A stretch of DNA of 64,000 nucleotides from Burkholderia pyrrocinia. GTDB taxonomy: Bacteria; Pseudomonadota; Gammaproteobacteria; Burkholderiales; Burkholderiaceae. Positions within the stretch are counted from its first letter, which is position 1, and every line of letters begins with the position of its first letter. A program made the translations under genes and the position numbers. The stretch spans positions 1,178,001-1,242,000 of the forward strand of contig NZ_CP070979.1 of assembly GCF_018417535.1 (NCBI RefSeq), given 5' to 3'. Positions 36,490 to 52,000 of this stretch are shown here, piece by piece. The notes under the pieces are model-generated. The model did not search any database. It was not told the DNA's origin and was given only the letters and a program-made list of their open reading frames with translations.

Positions 36490-38364
36490 TCACAGTTCGC
36501 CCGACTCCATGTCGCCATACCCGGCATCCGCCAGGAATCGCAGTCTCGGATGCGGAAGCGCCTCGGGCGCAAGAATCGGGTCGTCAACGAAAGCGCCGAC
36601 GAGTCGCGCCAGAAGCGCCGCGTTCTGGTGAACCATGTGATGACTGCCGCCTTGCATTTCGATCTGGACCGGACGAAGCAGCGCGGAGGTAATTGCCCGC
36701 GCGCGCGTCGCGCAGGTCATTTCGTCGTATTCCCCGGTCACGAGCATGGCCGGGATTCCCGCGATCGAGTCGTCGCGCTCGGCCTCGATTCGATGGGCGC
36801 GGAAGTTCAGCAACTGCTGGCTGTAATCGATCATGTTCGTTGCAGACATGAACGGCGCATGCAGCCAGTGGCGCGTCGACGAATCGGACAGCGCGAACAT
36901 CGATGCATGTCCGTCTCCGTGCGCATCGCTTCGCTCTCGCTTCTCCAGGAGCGCCATCATCGATTTCGCCATACTGTCCGCGGCCTTCGGCATGCGGGCG
37001 ACGAGCGAACACATCGTGTTGAGATTGTTTTCGTAGGCGCTGTCCGCACCATCATAGTCCTGCGCGCCGGCAAACGACGGTGCGATCAGGCTCAACGACG
37101 CGATACGGCCGGGCAGCGCTCGCGCCAACGCAAGCGCATATCGTGCCCCTCCGCACCAGCTCGCGACGTGAATCGTGTCGATCCGCTCGACGTCGAGCAA
37201 CTCGGCCACGCTACGTGCATAGCGGCCAGGGGCATCGGGACCGGAATAGTAGGCACGTGTCAGTCCTGCTTCGTCACGCATGTCGTCCGCGTTGTCCATC
37301 AAGTAGACGGAAAAATGCGGCGCCAGTCCAGTGGCGAAATCATGCCAGACGTCGTGCGGGATACCGAAGGCGTTGATGAGCAGCAAGGCCCGCGAACCCC
37401 TTCCGCAATTCAGGTATACATGCCCGTTTCCGGTCGTGATGCGCCGCGCGGACGGCAGGTCGACGAACCGGGGCGCGACGCGTCGCTCATGCGCTGCGGC
37501 GTGAACGGCGACGCGCGAGGCGATTCGATCGCCCCAGTCGAAGTTGTCGCAGTACAGCCGGTGCACGCGGACGTCGGTCGGGAACTCGCGCGCGTCGTCG
37601 AGGCATCCGAGCGTATGCGCGGCGTGCCGCAGGTTCGTATCGAGCAGGTCGAGAACGGCGTCCGGACCGTCTTGAGCGGAGCGGGTTCGTGTCGGAACCT
37701 GCGCCAATCCGGCGACGCTTGCGGAGAGCTCGTGCCACGTGATGCGCAGGTCACCGTACACAACGTGAAGGCCGGCCGTCGCGTCGGCCGCAAGCCAGGC
37801 CAGCACGGCGTCGGCCGTCAACAGGCGAACCGCGCCGGCCGATTCGCCGGGCAATGCCAGCGGTTCTTGCCGAAAGTATGTATCGACGCGCCGGCGTACC
37901 TCGAACAAGGTATCGGCGACCGCATCGGTGAGCGTATCGAGCGGTGGCAACGAGAGTGCGCTCGCGTTGTCGATGATATCCGTGCCGTCCGCGAGCGCGT
38001 CGCCGAGCACGACGATGCATGCGTCGGTCATGGACGCCGCGTCGACGCCGAGCGCGGCCGGGATCGTCCGTGGCAAGGACGCGAATTCGCACGTACGCCG
38101 GAGCTCGGGATCGTCGATGACGATAGCGATCCGCTGCGTGTCAGCGGCGCTCAGCGCATCCCGAAGTCTCGCAACGCGCGCGTTTGTCTTCGGTTCCGCC
38201 TCGGTGCGGGCGCCTGATGCCGCGTCGCCGGCGCCGAACGCGACGCGCATTGCGCCGAGATCGCCGGCAAGCAGCCAATGAATGCTGCCGTAGCCGCCGG
38301 CGGGAGATGCCGTGCGCGCGTCGAGCGGGTGACCGTTCAACGGAAATCGATCGTTCATCGCCAT
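36490..38364 (-). CDS. Two-part protein with a Cys-nucleophile alpha/beta hydrolase domain
   Basis: A 624-residue protein. The first ~300 residues match nothing I recognise. The C-terminal half is an alpha/beta hydrolase (ALLLINAFGIPHDVWHDFAT) whose nucleophile elbow reads HVASWCGGARYAL, so the nucleophile is Cys404 rather than Ser. The acid is in LVTGEYDEMT and the His in GGSHHMVH. Cys-type acyl hydrolases are known among NRPS thioesterases that form strained rings or hold long-lived intermediates. The C-terminus GYGDMESGEL is nearly the same as that of the PKS (FGLEMEGGEL), suggesting shared docking to NRPS1. It starts four bases after the ACP gene. Confidence 0.8.
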   Translation of the reverse strand: MAMNDRFPLNGHPLDARTASPAGGYGSIHWLLAGDLGAMRVAFGAGDAASGARTEAEPKTNARVARLRDALSAADTQRIAIVIDDPELRRTCEFASLPRTIPAALGVDAASMTDACIVVLGDALADGTDIIDNASALSLPPLDTLTDAVADTLFEVRRRVDTYFRQEPLALPGESAGAVRLLTADAVLAWLAADATAGLHVVYGDLRITWHELSASVAGLAQVPTRTRSAQDGPDAVLDLLDTNLRHAAHTLGCLDDAREFPTDVRVHRLYCDNFDWGDRIASRVAVHAAAHERRVAPRFVDLPSARRITTGNGHVYLNCGRGSRALLLINAFGIPHDVWHDFATGLAPHFSVYLMDNADDMRDEAGLTRAYYSGPDAPGRYARSVAELLDVERIDTIHVASWCGGARYALALARALPGRIASLSLIAPSFAGAQDYDGADSAYENNLNTMCSLVARMPKAADSMAKSMMALLEKRERSDAHGDGHASMFALSDSSTRHWLHAPFMSATNMIDYSQQLLNFRAHRIEAERDDSIAGIPAMLVTGEYDEMTCATRARAITSALLRPVQIEMQGGSHHMVHQNAALLARLVGAFVDDPILAPEALPHPRLRFLADAGYGDMESGEL

Positions 38365-38368
38365 CCCG

Positions 38369-38635
38369 TTACGCTTTCACGGACAACAGCATTTCAACAA
38401 GATCAACCGCGTCGCCAATGGTATCGAGATTCGCGACCTGTTCCGTGTGCGATGCAAAGCTGACGCCAAGGCGATCCTCCGTCAGCGCCATCAGGGACAG
38501 CAGCGAAATCGAATCGAGCATCAGATCCGACGTCAGCGACGTTTCCCGAGTCAGCATGTCCGGCGCGATATCAAGCGCGGCAATCTGTGGAATCAGTTCG
38601 GTAAGCGTAGCGAATACATTCGCGTGGTCGTCCAT
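38369..38635 (-). CDS. Stand-alone acyl carrier protein
   Basis: An 88-residue carrier protein with the phosphopantetheine attachment serine in SDLMLDSISLLSLMAL and an acidic, helical profile. ATG at 38635 was chosen over a TTG 12 bases upstream because GGAG lies at the right distance before it. It is co-transcribed with the Cys-hydrolase and divergent from the diiron oxidase and adenylation enzyme. It probably carries an amino acid or acyl group that these enzymes load and modify before transfer to the assembly line. Confidence 0.9.
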   Translation of the reverse strand: MDDHANVFATLTELIPQIAALDIAPDMLTRETSLTSDLMLDSISLLSLMALTEDRLGVSFASHTEQVANLDTIGDAVDLVEMLLSVKA

Positions 38636-38666
38636 CGGATTCTCCAAGTGCCGTAGGGGTTCCGCT

Positions 38667-38713
38667 TTATAGCGTCAAGCAGCCGCACTGCCTACCTGCA
38701 CTGACGTACAGGA
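38667..38713 (-). promoter_or_regulatory. Lux box and -10 for the leftward ACP operon
   Basis: The segment 38694-38713 (ACCTGCACTGACGTACAGGA) has the exact lux-box dyad CCTG-N10-CAGG and I count 14 of 20 matches to the V. fischeri lux box. In the leftward direction a -10 CTATAA (38672-38667) begins 22 bases from the box edge, the same spacing as in the other strong sites. The predicted transcript starts about 25 bases before the ACP ATG. Confidence 0.6.
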
Positions 38714-38731
38714 TTGGCGTACAGGTGAAAC

Positions 38732-38778
38732 ACTCGCCCGAACGGACAGGTTTCAGTCTTGAAAGCCGCCATTACATT
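38732..38778 (+). promoter_or_regulatory. Lux-box-like site and -10 for the rightward assembly-line operon
   Basis: The box 38732-38751 carries GAACGGACAGGT, whose complement ACCTGTCCGTTC shares the lux-box left half. A -10-like TACATT at 38773-38778 begins exactly 22 bases after the box, as at 25.8 kb. The predicted start site (about 38785) leaves a short leader before the diiron oxidase ATG at 38808. The second half-site is degenerate. Confidence 0.55.
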
Positions 38779-38807
38779 GCCGGTTACCTTACCGACAGGG
38801 AACGACC

Positions 38808-39554
38808 ATGACCCTCGCAAACGAAGCCGTGCTGATGGACAAAGCGACCTTCTCGCGCACGCTGCGCGAAACGCTGGACGAACAACTGACCCTCGATCAT
38901 CCGATCTTCGCGGAGTTGTTTACGCCGCAGAAAAACTGGCGGTTGCTGAAGATCATCACGCTCGAGGGATACCAGATCACCCGGTACTTTCTCGAATACA
39001 TCGAGAATCTGTACTTCCGTTGCCCGTTTCCCGACCACAAGCGCCGACTGCTGTACAACCTGTTCGAGGAGGAGACGGGACGTTTCTCGAAGACGAAGAA
39101 CCATGTCGAGCTCATGGAGGACTTCATTCGGGCGCAACGAATCAGTGACGAGGAGCGCGATGCGTGGTCACCGTCTGCTGCGACCCGTGAGTTGATCGAG
39201 TATCGGCTCGAGAACTGCAAGGGCGAGGGCACCTACCATATCGGCGCCGCCGCGGTGATGATCGCCAGCGAAGGGCAGAGTCTGGAAACCCGCGCGGGCG
39301 ACGCGCGCCACGCCATTCTGGCGAAGTGCTACGGACTGACCGAGGAAGACACCCGCTTTTTCTCGGTTCACCAGAAGGAAGACGTAGCGCACGTCGCCGA
39401 GGGCATCTCGCTCGTGACCGATCTGTGCACGACCGTGGAGATGCAGCAGGAAGCGCTGTTCGCGGTGCGCCATACGTGCAAGCTGTTCTGGAACATGTAT
39501 GAAAGCGCAGCACAAAAGTACTACGCGTCCGCGGAGGGCGTCGCGCACGCGTGA
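38808..39554 (+). CDS. Haem-oxygenase-like diiron oxidase (HDO superfamily)
   Basis: A 248-residue all-helical protein of the TenA/PqqC/CADD-like group. Candidate metal ligands are E88/E89 and H99 in FEEETGRFSKTKNH, E155 in MIASEGQ, and H188, D192 and H195 in VHQKEDVAHVAEG. This E-H-E / H-x3-D-x2-H pattern is that of haem-oxygenase-like diiron oxidases, which perform N-oxygenation, oxidative C-C cleavage or alkene formation (SznF, BesC, UndA). First gene of the assembly-line operon, directly before a stand-alone adenylation enzyme; a carrier-bound amino acid is the likeliest substrate. The reaction cannot be told from sequence. Confidence 0.85.
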   Translation: MTLANEAVLMDKATFSRTLRETLDEQLTLDHPIFAELFTPQKNWRLLKIITLEGYQITRYFLEYIENLYFRCPFPDHKRRLLYNLFEEETGRFSKTKNHVELMEDFIRAQRISDEERDAWSPSAATRELIEYRLENCKGEGTYHIGAAAVMIASEGQSLETRAGDARHAILAKCYGLTEEDTRFFSVHQKEDVAHVAEGISLVTDLCTTVEMQQEALFAVRHTCKLFWNMYESAAQKYYASAEGVAHA

Positions 39555-39567
39555 CGGGAAAACGCCG

Positions 39568-41076
39568 ATGATGACCTTCGATGATCTCGTCGCCCGTTTG
39601 CGCGACAGCAGTCATACCTTGACCTTTGTCGACGACAAGGGAGCCGAAACCGTCCGGACTTTTCACGAACTGTTCGAGGACGTGCTCGCTACGGTGGAGC
39701 GCGGCAAGGCGATCGGCCTCGTGCCGGGGGCACGCGTCGGCATCGCGGCACCGAACGGCTACCCGTGGATCGTGTGGGACCTTGCGTGCATGGAGCTCGG
39801 CTGCGTATCGGTCGCTTTTCCGAACGATCGCCTGCCCGACACGTGCGACGCGTTGATCGAGCGCTACCGATTGAGCGTACTTGCGGTGGATACACGGTGG
39901 CTCGATTCCGCCGAGTCGATCGCCGGCCGGGTCATCGATATCGACCCGGCCGACGCGCGCGGGTCGGACACGCGTATCGAGCCGGTGCTCGTCGAGCACG
40001 GGCCGGATACTCATTCGCTCGTGTTCAGCTCCGGCACGACAGGCAAGAACAAGGGTCTCGTGATGAGCCGGCGTGGTACCGCGCACCTGCTCGATCTGTA
40101 TCGCGACGCGTTCGGCGTCGCGCCGAGCGAGCGCTTCCTGACGTTTCTGCCGTTCGCGAATTATCAGCAGCGGATGACGTATTACTTCTGCCTGTACCAC
40201 GGTGTCGATCTCGTTTCCGTGCCGTTCCACGGACTCTTTCCGGGTCTGAAACGGCATCGCCCGACGTTCGTGATCGCGCCGCCCGTCCTGTATGAGACGC
40301 TGCATACCCTGACGCGAGCGGCCGCCGGTCCTGCCGGCGACCCCTCGACGCTCGCGGAGCGTCTGATCGCGCTTACGGGCGGCAACATCCGCTACATGAT
40401 CACGGGGATGGCGCCGATCAAGCGTGCCGCACTCGATTTCTTTTGGGACTGCGGGATCGAGTTGTACGAGGCATTCGGGATCACCGAGGCAGGTATGGTT
40501 GCCTGGAACAAGCCCGGACACGTGCGAGTGGGCACGGTCGGTCGACCGGCGGAGCCCGGAAGCGTGTCGTTGTCGGAAGACGGGGAAGTGATCGTTACGC
40601 GAAACGCACTGCTTTCGCTGGGCTACTTCGACGCGTCGGAAGAAGACATCCGCGCGACGTTCATCGCACCGAACGCGGTGGCGACGGGCGACATCGCCGA
40701 GTTCGACAGCGATGGCTTCCTGCGCGTTGTCGGTCGCAAGAAAGACGCAATCATCACGAGCAACGGCGAGAAGTTTCATCCCGAGCCCATCGAGGCGCTG
40801 TTGTATCGCGATCCACGTGTCGAGGTGGCGGTCGTGATGGCCGGCTCGCACGCAGGGTTGAGCGTCGTCGTCGCCACGCGCCGGCCGGACGATTCCGAAG
40901 TAACAGACGCGTTGCGCGAGCTCGTCCGGGCGATCAATGGCACGCTTCCTGCGCAGCGGCAATTGACGAAGGTCATTTTCACCGACCGCGAATTCGACGT
41001 CGAAGGCGGACTACGCACCCGTAACCTCAAGCTCAATCGCCGCGCGATCGCGGACGCGTTCCTGCGCGACGCATGA
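39568..41076 (+). CDS. Stand-alone adenylation (AMP-forming ligase) enzyme
   Basis: A 502-residue ANL-superfamily ligase with all catalytic motifs intact: A3 VFSSGTTGKNKGLVM (S154 region), A5 YEAFGITEAG, A7 VATGDIAEFDSDGFL, A8 VVGRKKDAIITSNGEK and A10 lysine K488 in TRNLKLNR. It has no carrier domain. Because both NRPS adenylation domains in this operon are degenerate, this is the best candidate to activate amino acids (or a carboxylic acid) for the free ACP and possibly the NRPS carrier domains in trans. Substrate specificity is not read out here. Confidence 0.88.
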   Translation: MMTFDDLVARLRDSSHTLTFVDDKGAETVRTFHELFEDVLATVERGKAIGLVPGARVGIAAPNGYPWIVWDLACMELGCVSVAFPNDRLPDTCDALIERYRLSVLAVDTRWLDSAESIAGRVIDIDPADARGSDTRIEPVLVEHGPDTHSLVFSSGTTGKNKGLVMSRRGTAHLLDLYRDAFGVAPSERFLTFLPFANYQQRMTYYFCLYHGVDLVSVPFHGLFPGLKRHRPTFVIAPPVLYETLHTLTRAAAGPAGDPSTLAERLIALTGGNIRYMITGMAPIKRAALDFFWDCGIELYEAFGITEAGMVAWNKPGHVRVGTVGRPAEPGSVSLSEDGEVIVTRNALLSLGYFDASEEDIRATFIAPNAVATGDIAEFDSDGFLRVVGRKKDAIITSNGEKFHPEPIEALLYRDPRVEVAVVMAGSHAGLSVVVATRRPDDSEVTDALRELVRAINGTLPAQRQLTKVIFTDREFDVEGGLRTRNLKLNRRAIADAFLRDA

Positions 41077-41143
41077 GATCACGCGCTTGCGCGAGCTTCC
41101 GCGTCTGCGCGGCGGCTCGCGCAGACCTCATCCAGGACACACC

Positions 41144-43408
41144 ATGACGACGCATCCCAACTCGAATCCGAACGTGTTTAAGATGGATGTCGAACCGACG
41201 TCCATCATCGAGACGCTCGCGCATCACACCGAGCGGGACCCTGATCGCGTCGCGCTGACGATCTTGCGCGACGGCGAAGCGATCGAAAGCGAAAGCACTT
41301 TCGGCGATCTGTATGCAGGCATGATGCGCGTCGCGCGTGGCCTCGCGCACTTGACCGAGCCGGGGGCTCGCGTGCTGTTGCTGCTGCCGACCGGCGCCGA
41401 GTTCGTCTGCACGTTCTACGGGTGCCTTGCATCGGGCCGCGTCGCCGTACCGGCCTATCATCCGCAGCAGGTACGCAAGGTCGCGCAATGGTTGAAGCTG
41501 CAGGCAATTGCCGACAATTGCGGCGCAACGCTGATCGTCGCGCCCGCGGCATCGATCGACACGCTCGCGACCTTGCGCGAATCGCAGCAGTTGTTTTCCG
41601 GCTGCAAGCTCGTCCCGTACGAAGCGCTCGTCGATGCAGGGATGCCGGACGAGTCGGGACTGCCGCATCTGCCTGATGCGAGCGATTTGGCGTTCCTTCA
41701 GTACACGTCCGGGTCGACGGGCACGCCGAAGGGCGTGATGATCACGCACGGCAACATCATCGACAACCAACGGGCGATCGCGACGTTGATGCAGCACGAC
41801 CGCGATACACGAATGTTGTCGTGGCTGCCGTTGTATCACGACATGGGACTGTCGATGCCGCTGCAGCTGGCGTCGATCGGGCTGTCGGTCGTCCTGATGT
41901 CGCCCGTTGCGTTCGTCCAGCAGCCCGGCCGATGGTTGCGTGCGATCTCCGCGCACAGGGCAACGACGTCCGGCGGGCCCAATTTCGCGTATGCGCTCGC
42001 GGCAGCCGCACTGAACGCAAGCGATGCCGGAGATACGCTCGATCTGTCGAGCTGGCGCGTTGCGTTCTGCGGCGCCGAGCCGATTCATCGCCAGACGGTA
42101 ACCGACTTTATCGACGCTGCATGCCCGCACGGTTTCGCGCCCGGGTCGTTTTACCCGTGCTACGGGATGGCCGAAGCGACCCTGATCGTATCGGGCGTCC
42201 GGTGCGGTGAAGGCGCCTACTATCTGGACGTCGACAACGTGAAGCTTGCCGCGGGTGTCGTCGAGCCTGTCCAGCCCGACCACGCGAATGTAAAGAGTCT
42301 CGTTTCGTGCGGCGCCACGGCGCCCGGCACCGAGATCCGGATCGCGGACGCCGACGGTCGCCCGGTTGCCGATCCGAACGGTGTCGGAGAGATCTGGGTC
42401 CGCGGCGGTGCGATCGGCGTCGGTTACTACGGCAATCCGGACGCCACGCAGTCGACGTTCGGTGCACATTTCGAGGCCGATCCGGACGCGCGTCCGTTCA
42501 TGCGTACCGGCGATCTGGGCGCAATCGTCGATGGCCGCCTGTACGTGACCGGCCGCGTGAAGGACATGCTGATCGTCCGCGGGCGCAATCTGTATCCGCA
42601 GGATATCGAGGCGTGCGTGCAGGATGCGGTGCCGGCGTTGCGCCGCGGCTGCGGCGCCGCCGTGTCGGTGCACGTGGATGGAGAAGAGAAGCTCGTGATC
42701 ATCCAGGAGGTCGGCCGCACCGCGCGCCGCACGATGGACCTGGACGCAACCCTGCGGGCGATGGTGGTGGCGGTCGGCGAGGACTTCGGCGTCACGCCGC
42801 ACGCAATCGTGCTGGTCGAGCCGGCGACCATCGAAAAGACGTCGAGCGGCAAGATCGCGCGCGCGCTTTGTCGTCGTGCGTATCTTCAAGGGGAACTGCG
42901 CGCCGTCGCCAACTGGACCGATGGAGCTTATGCGAGCGGCGCCGGCGCGTCACCGGACTTTGCGGTCGCGCCGGTAGCCCCGCCGGCGCCCCCGGTCGTC
43001 GATTCGGGCGCAACGCTGATCGAGCGGGAGATCGCCGCCCGAATCGTACGGGTCGTCGCCGAACGACTGAAGATATCCGAAGCGCAGGTTTCCCGCACGG
43101 CCGCGTGGGTCGAGATGGGTTTCGATTCCATGAGCGCGCTGCAATTCTCGTTGAAGGTACAACACGCGATCGGGCTGACGTTTGACGCAGCCGTGCTGTG
43201 GGATTGCTCGAATGTCGAGCAACTCGCCGCGCATCTGGCCCGGATGCAGGGTGCCGAAGACGCGCTACGACCGAGCGATGCGTTCGCACCGGCTCCGGCG
43301 CGTGCTTCGGGCGATGAAGACGCGGAGGTCGCACGCACCCCCGAGCAGCTCGCGGCGCTCTCCGACGCGGACGCCGAAGCGCTGCTGCTGAAAGAGCTGC
43401 AGCGCTGA
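41144..43408 (+). CDS. Fatty acyl-AMP ligase fused to an acyl carrier protein (FAAL-ACP)
   Basis: A 754-residue loading protein. The FAAL domain (about 10-590) shows LQYTSGSTGTPKGVMITHGN (around 187), LPLYHDMGLSMPLQLASIG, YGMAEATLIVSG, MRTGDLGAIVDGRLYVTGR and the C-terminal lysine in TSSGKIARAL (K570). A carrier domain follows with S662 in MGFDSMSALQ. The C-terminal tail (LSDADAEALLLKELQR) looks like a helical docking element for the next PKS. It activates a fatty acid as acyl-AMP and loads it onto its own carrier, starting a lipid-primed assembly line. Confidence 0.93.
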   Translation: MTTHPNSNPNVFKMDVEPTSIIETLAHHTERDPDRVALTILRDGEAIESESTFGDLYAGMMRVARGLAHLTEPGARVLLLLPTGAEFVCTFYGCLASGRVAVPAYHPQQVRKVAQWLKLQAIADNCGATLIVAPAASIDTLATLRESQQLFSGCKLVPYEALVDAGMPDESGLPHLPDASDLAFLQYTSGSTGTPKGVMITHGNIIDNQRAIATLMQHDRDTRMLSWLPLYHDMGLSMPLQLASIGLSVVLMSPVAFVQQPGRWLRAISAHRATTSGGPNFAYALAAAALNASDAGDTLDLSSWRVAFCGAEPIHRQTVTDFIDAACPHGFAPGSFYPCYGMAEATLIVSGVRCGEGAYYLDVDNVKLAAGVVEPVQPDHANVKSLVSCGATAPGTEIRIADADGRPVADPNGVGEIWVRGGAIGVGYYGNPDATQSTFGAHFEADPDARPFMRTGDLGAIVDGRLYVTGRVKDMLIVRGRNLYPQDIEACVQDAVPALRRGCGAAVSVHVDGEEKLVIIQEVGRTARRTMDLDATLRAMVVAVGEDFGVTPHAIVLVEPATIEKTSSGKIARALCRRAYLQGELRAVANWTDGAYASGAGASPDFAVAPVAPPAPPVVDSGATLIEREIAARIVRVVAERLKISEAQVSRTAAWVEMGFDSMSALQFSLKVQHAIGLTFDAAVLWDCSNVEQLAAHLARMQGAEDALRPSDAFAPAPARASGDEDAEVARTPEQLAALSDADAEALLLKELQR

Positions 43409-43454
43409 ACCGTACGCCGGCAGTGCCGTCCCGCGAACGTCTGGAATCCTACAC

Positions 43455-49060
<5,606 letters not shown>

Positions 49061-49064
<4 letters not shown>

Positions 49065-52000
49065 GCTCGATCGAATTCATCAATGAACTGGCCGAGCGGG
49101 GAATCGAGCTCTGGGCCCAGGATGGCAAGCTGCAGTACAAGGCGCCGAAGGGCGCCGTAACGCCGTCGCTCGTCGACGAGCTGAGGACCCATAAAGCGAC
49201 GCTCGTCGCGCTGCTTGAACAGTTTGCCGGCACCGCAGGCACCTATCCGCTTTCATTCGCGCAAAAGTCGCTGTGGTCGCTGCATCAGCTCAATCCCGAA
49301 AGCGCGGCGTACAACGTCACGTACGCGACCCGCATCGACGACGATGTCGAGGTGGCCACACTGCGTCGCTGCGTCGACTATCTGATCGCCCGTCACCCGA
49401 TCCTGCGCACCGCGTACCGTGTGGTCGATGGCGAGCCGCGACAGCAGGTCGGTTCGGACGCGCGCGCGCAGTTCACTGTCGATCGCGTATTTGCGGCGGA
49501 TGAAGCCGCCATCCGTCGGTGGATCGACGACGAGTCGAACCGCCCGTTCGACCTGACGCAGTCGCCGATCCGGCTCAAGCTGCTCCTGAACGAACATGAC
49601 GGTGCAAACGCGATTCGCGTCGTGCTGCTGTTGAACGTACACCATATTGCCGCCGATTTCTGGTCGCTGGAAATCCTGCTCAGCGAGCTTCGCACGCTGT
49701 ACCGGCTCGCGCATGCGGGCGAGCCGCTGAAACTGCCGCGTCTATCGGTGCAGTACAAGGATTGCGTCGAGCACGAGCGCGCGCGGCTCGACGGGAGCGA
49801 CGGCGAGCATCTCGCCGCGTTCTGGCGCCGGGAACTGGCGCAAGGATTTCCGGTGTTGAGCCTTGCAACCGACAGGTTGCGTCCACCGCGCAAAACGGAG
49901 CACGGTCGCGTATACGACTGGCCGCTCGGTGCGACACTGTCGCACCAGGTACGCGACACGGCCAAGCTGCTGCGCGTGACACCGTACATGTTGTTGCTCG
50001 CGGTCTACCAATTGCATCTTCACCTCCATACCGGACAGGAGCGGTTGATGATCGGCGCACCGACTTCCGGGCGCAACGTGCCGGGCAGTGAAAGCGTGGT
50101 CGGTCATTTCGTAAACACTGTCGTGCTTGCATGCGAGGTACGACCCGACGATTCGTTCGACGACCTGCTGCGACGCACGCGCGAGATGATGCTGCGTGTG
50201 CTCGATCATCAAGACTACCCGTTCCCGATGCTTGTCGATGCGCTGCGCCCGGCGCGCGATCCAAGCCGGTCGCCGATCTACCAGGTGATGTACAACTGGA
50301 ACCAGGCACGCGGCGATTTCGCCGCGCAACACTCCGCCGACGTGCCGTTCTATCGTGAGCGACTTGCCGCGTCGAGCACGGGTACGCGCGGCGCGACACA
50401 CGACCTGACACTCAACGTTCAGGATCTCGGCGACGAATATTCGACCGCGTGGACGTTCAATACGGATCTGTTCGACGACACGACAATCGATCGGTTCGCG
50501 AACCAGTACAAACACCTCGTCGAGCAGGTGGTGGCTGATGCGACCCGACGCCTGACCCAATACAGACTCGCGGTTGCGCCGGACGACGATGCTCAAGGCC
50601 GTATCACCGCTGCACGCGCGTTCGCGCGCCAAGTGACGTACGCCGATTTCGATACGCTGCGGGATACATCGCGCGGTGCATGGGAATTCGACGGTCGGAC
50701 GATCTCCTACGATGACGTGTACCGCGCGGTACGCGCCGTGCGTGCGCAATTCGACACGCTCGCGATCGGTGTCGGCCAGTGCGTGGCACTTCGCTTGAAA
50801 AGCGTCGCCGAACATGCAGTCGTGCTGCTTGCGATCCGTGCCGTCGGCGCGCGCTACATCGTATCGGGCGACACCCCGGACGGGAATGCTGACGCGGTGT
50901 GCCGGGGTCGTGGTGACGAGTGGTCCGGCTGGAACATCGGCGCTATCGACGTGGTGCGTGTACATCACGCCAATGCGCCAGACGATCGCATGGCCGCGGA
51001 CGAGGCGGCGGCGGTCGAACCGCTGCTCGATTACGTCGGCCAATTGCTGCATCTGGACGCCGACACGACTGCGCTGGTTCTGCATGGTACTCAGGACGTG
51101 CTCGCGGCGGCGGCGCTCGCTCGAGTTGTGCTTGCGGGGGGGAGGGCCCGATTGTCCGAGCGGGCGTCGATCGGTGCGCTCGCCTCCGACGACCCCGTGT
51201 ACGCGAAAATCGCATGTGCCGAGCTCGACCATTTGCTCGAAGACGGTCCCGCGCTGATCGTGCCGTCTCTCCTGTTACGGCACGCCGACGCCGCTGGCGT
51301 CGTGCGGGCGCACGCGCTTGTCGCTTACGGTGAGCATCCGCATGCGTTGACGGCACTCGTTAACAGGGATCGCGCACCCGCTGCGGCATGCTTTGTGCCG
51401 CTGCGCTGCGCGGAAATCTTTCCGGCGATGTGCGCGTTCGTGGCGGGGCGAAATGGCTGGCGGCTTTTGGCGCCGTCGTATCCGGGACGCGTAGCGCTCG
51501 TGCTCGGATCGTCTCGAAGCTTCGCCGACGATCGACAAGCCGGGGAACTGCATTTCTTCGATGGCACGCCGGCCCGCACGTCAGACGAGGTGGTTCCGCT
51601 CGAGACAGCCTGCCGGGACAGGACGTTCATATCGACCGGCGTTGCAGTCGTGCGCCGTGACGGCGATGTGCTGTGTGTGGACCCTTCGTTGCGCGTCGCG
51701 CGTCACCGGCCCGTACCGATCGAGATCGGCACGGTCGAGCAGGCCATCTCGGCCGTTCCCGGCGTTGCCGCCGCGGTATGCGTGTGCGTCATCCGGGACA
51801 CGCAGGAAATGCTGGTCGCCTACATCGTCGCGGACGGCAGCGACTTGGACGCGTGTGTCCTCGAGAATGCAGTTCGTTCGGCATTGAAGCAGGTTTTACC
51901 TGACTCAATGCACCCGGACGCGATGATGGTGCTCGATCGCCTGCCGCTCGACGCATGCGGCGCACTCGACGCGGACCGGCTCCCGCTGCCACGCGCAAGC

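Noticed and set aside
38808..39554. TenA-type thiaminase or PqqC
   Set aside because: The E/H/E and H-x3-D-x2-H pattern indicates a diiron site absent from TenA and PqqC, and no thiamine or PQQ genes are nearby.
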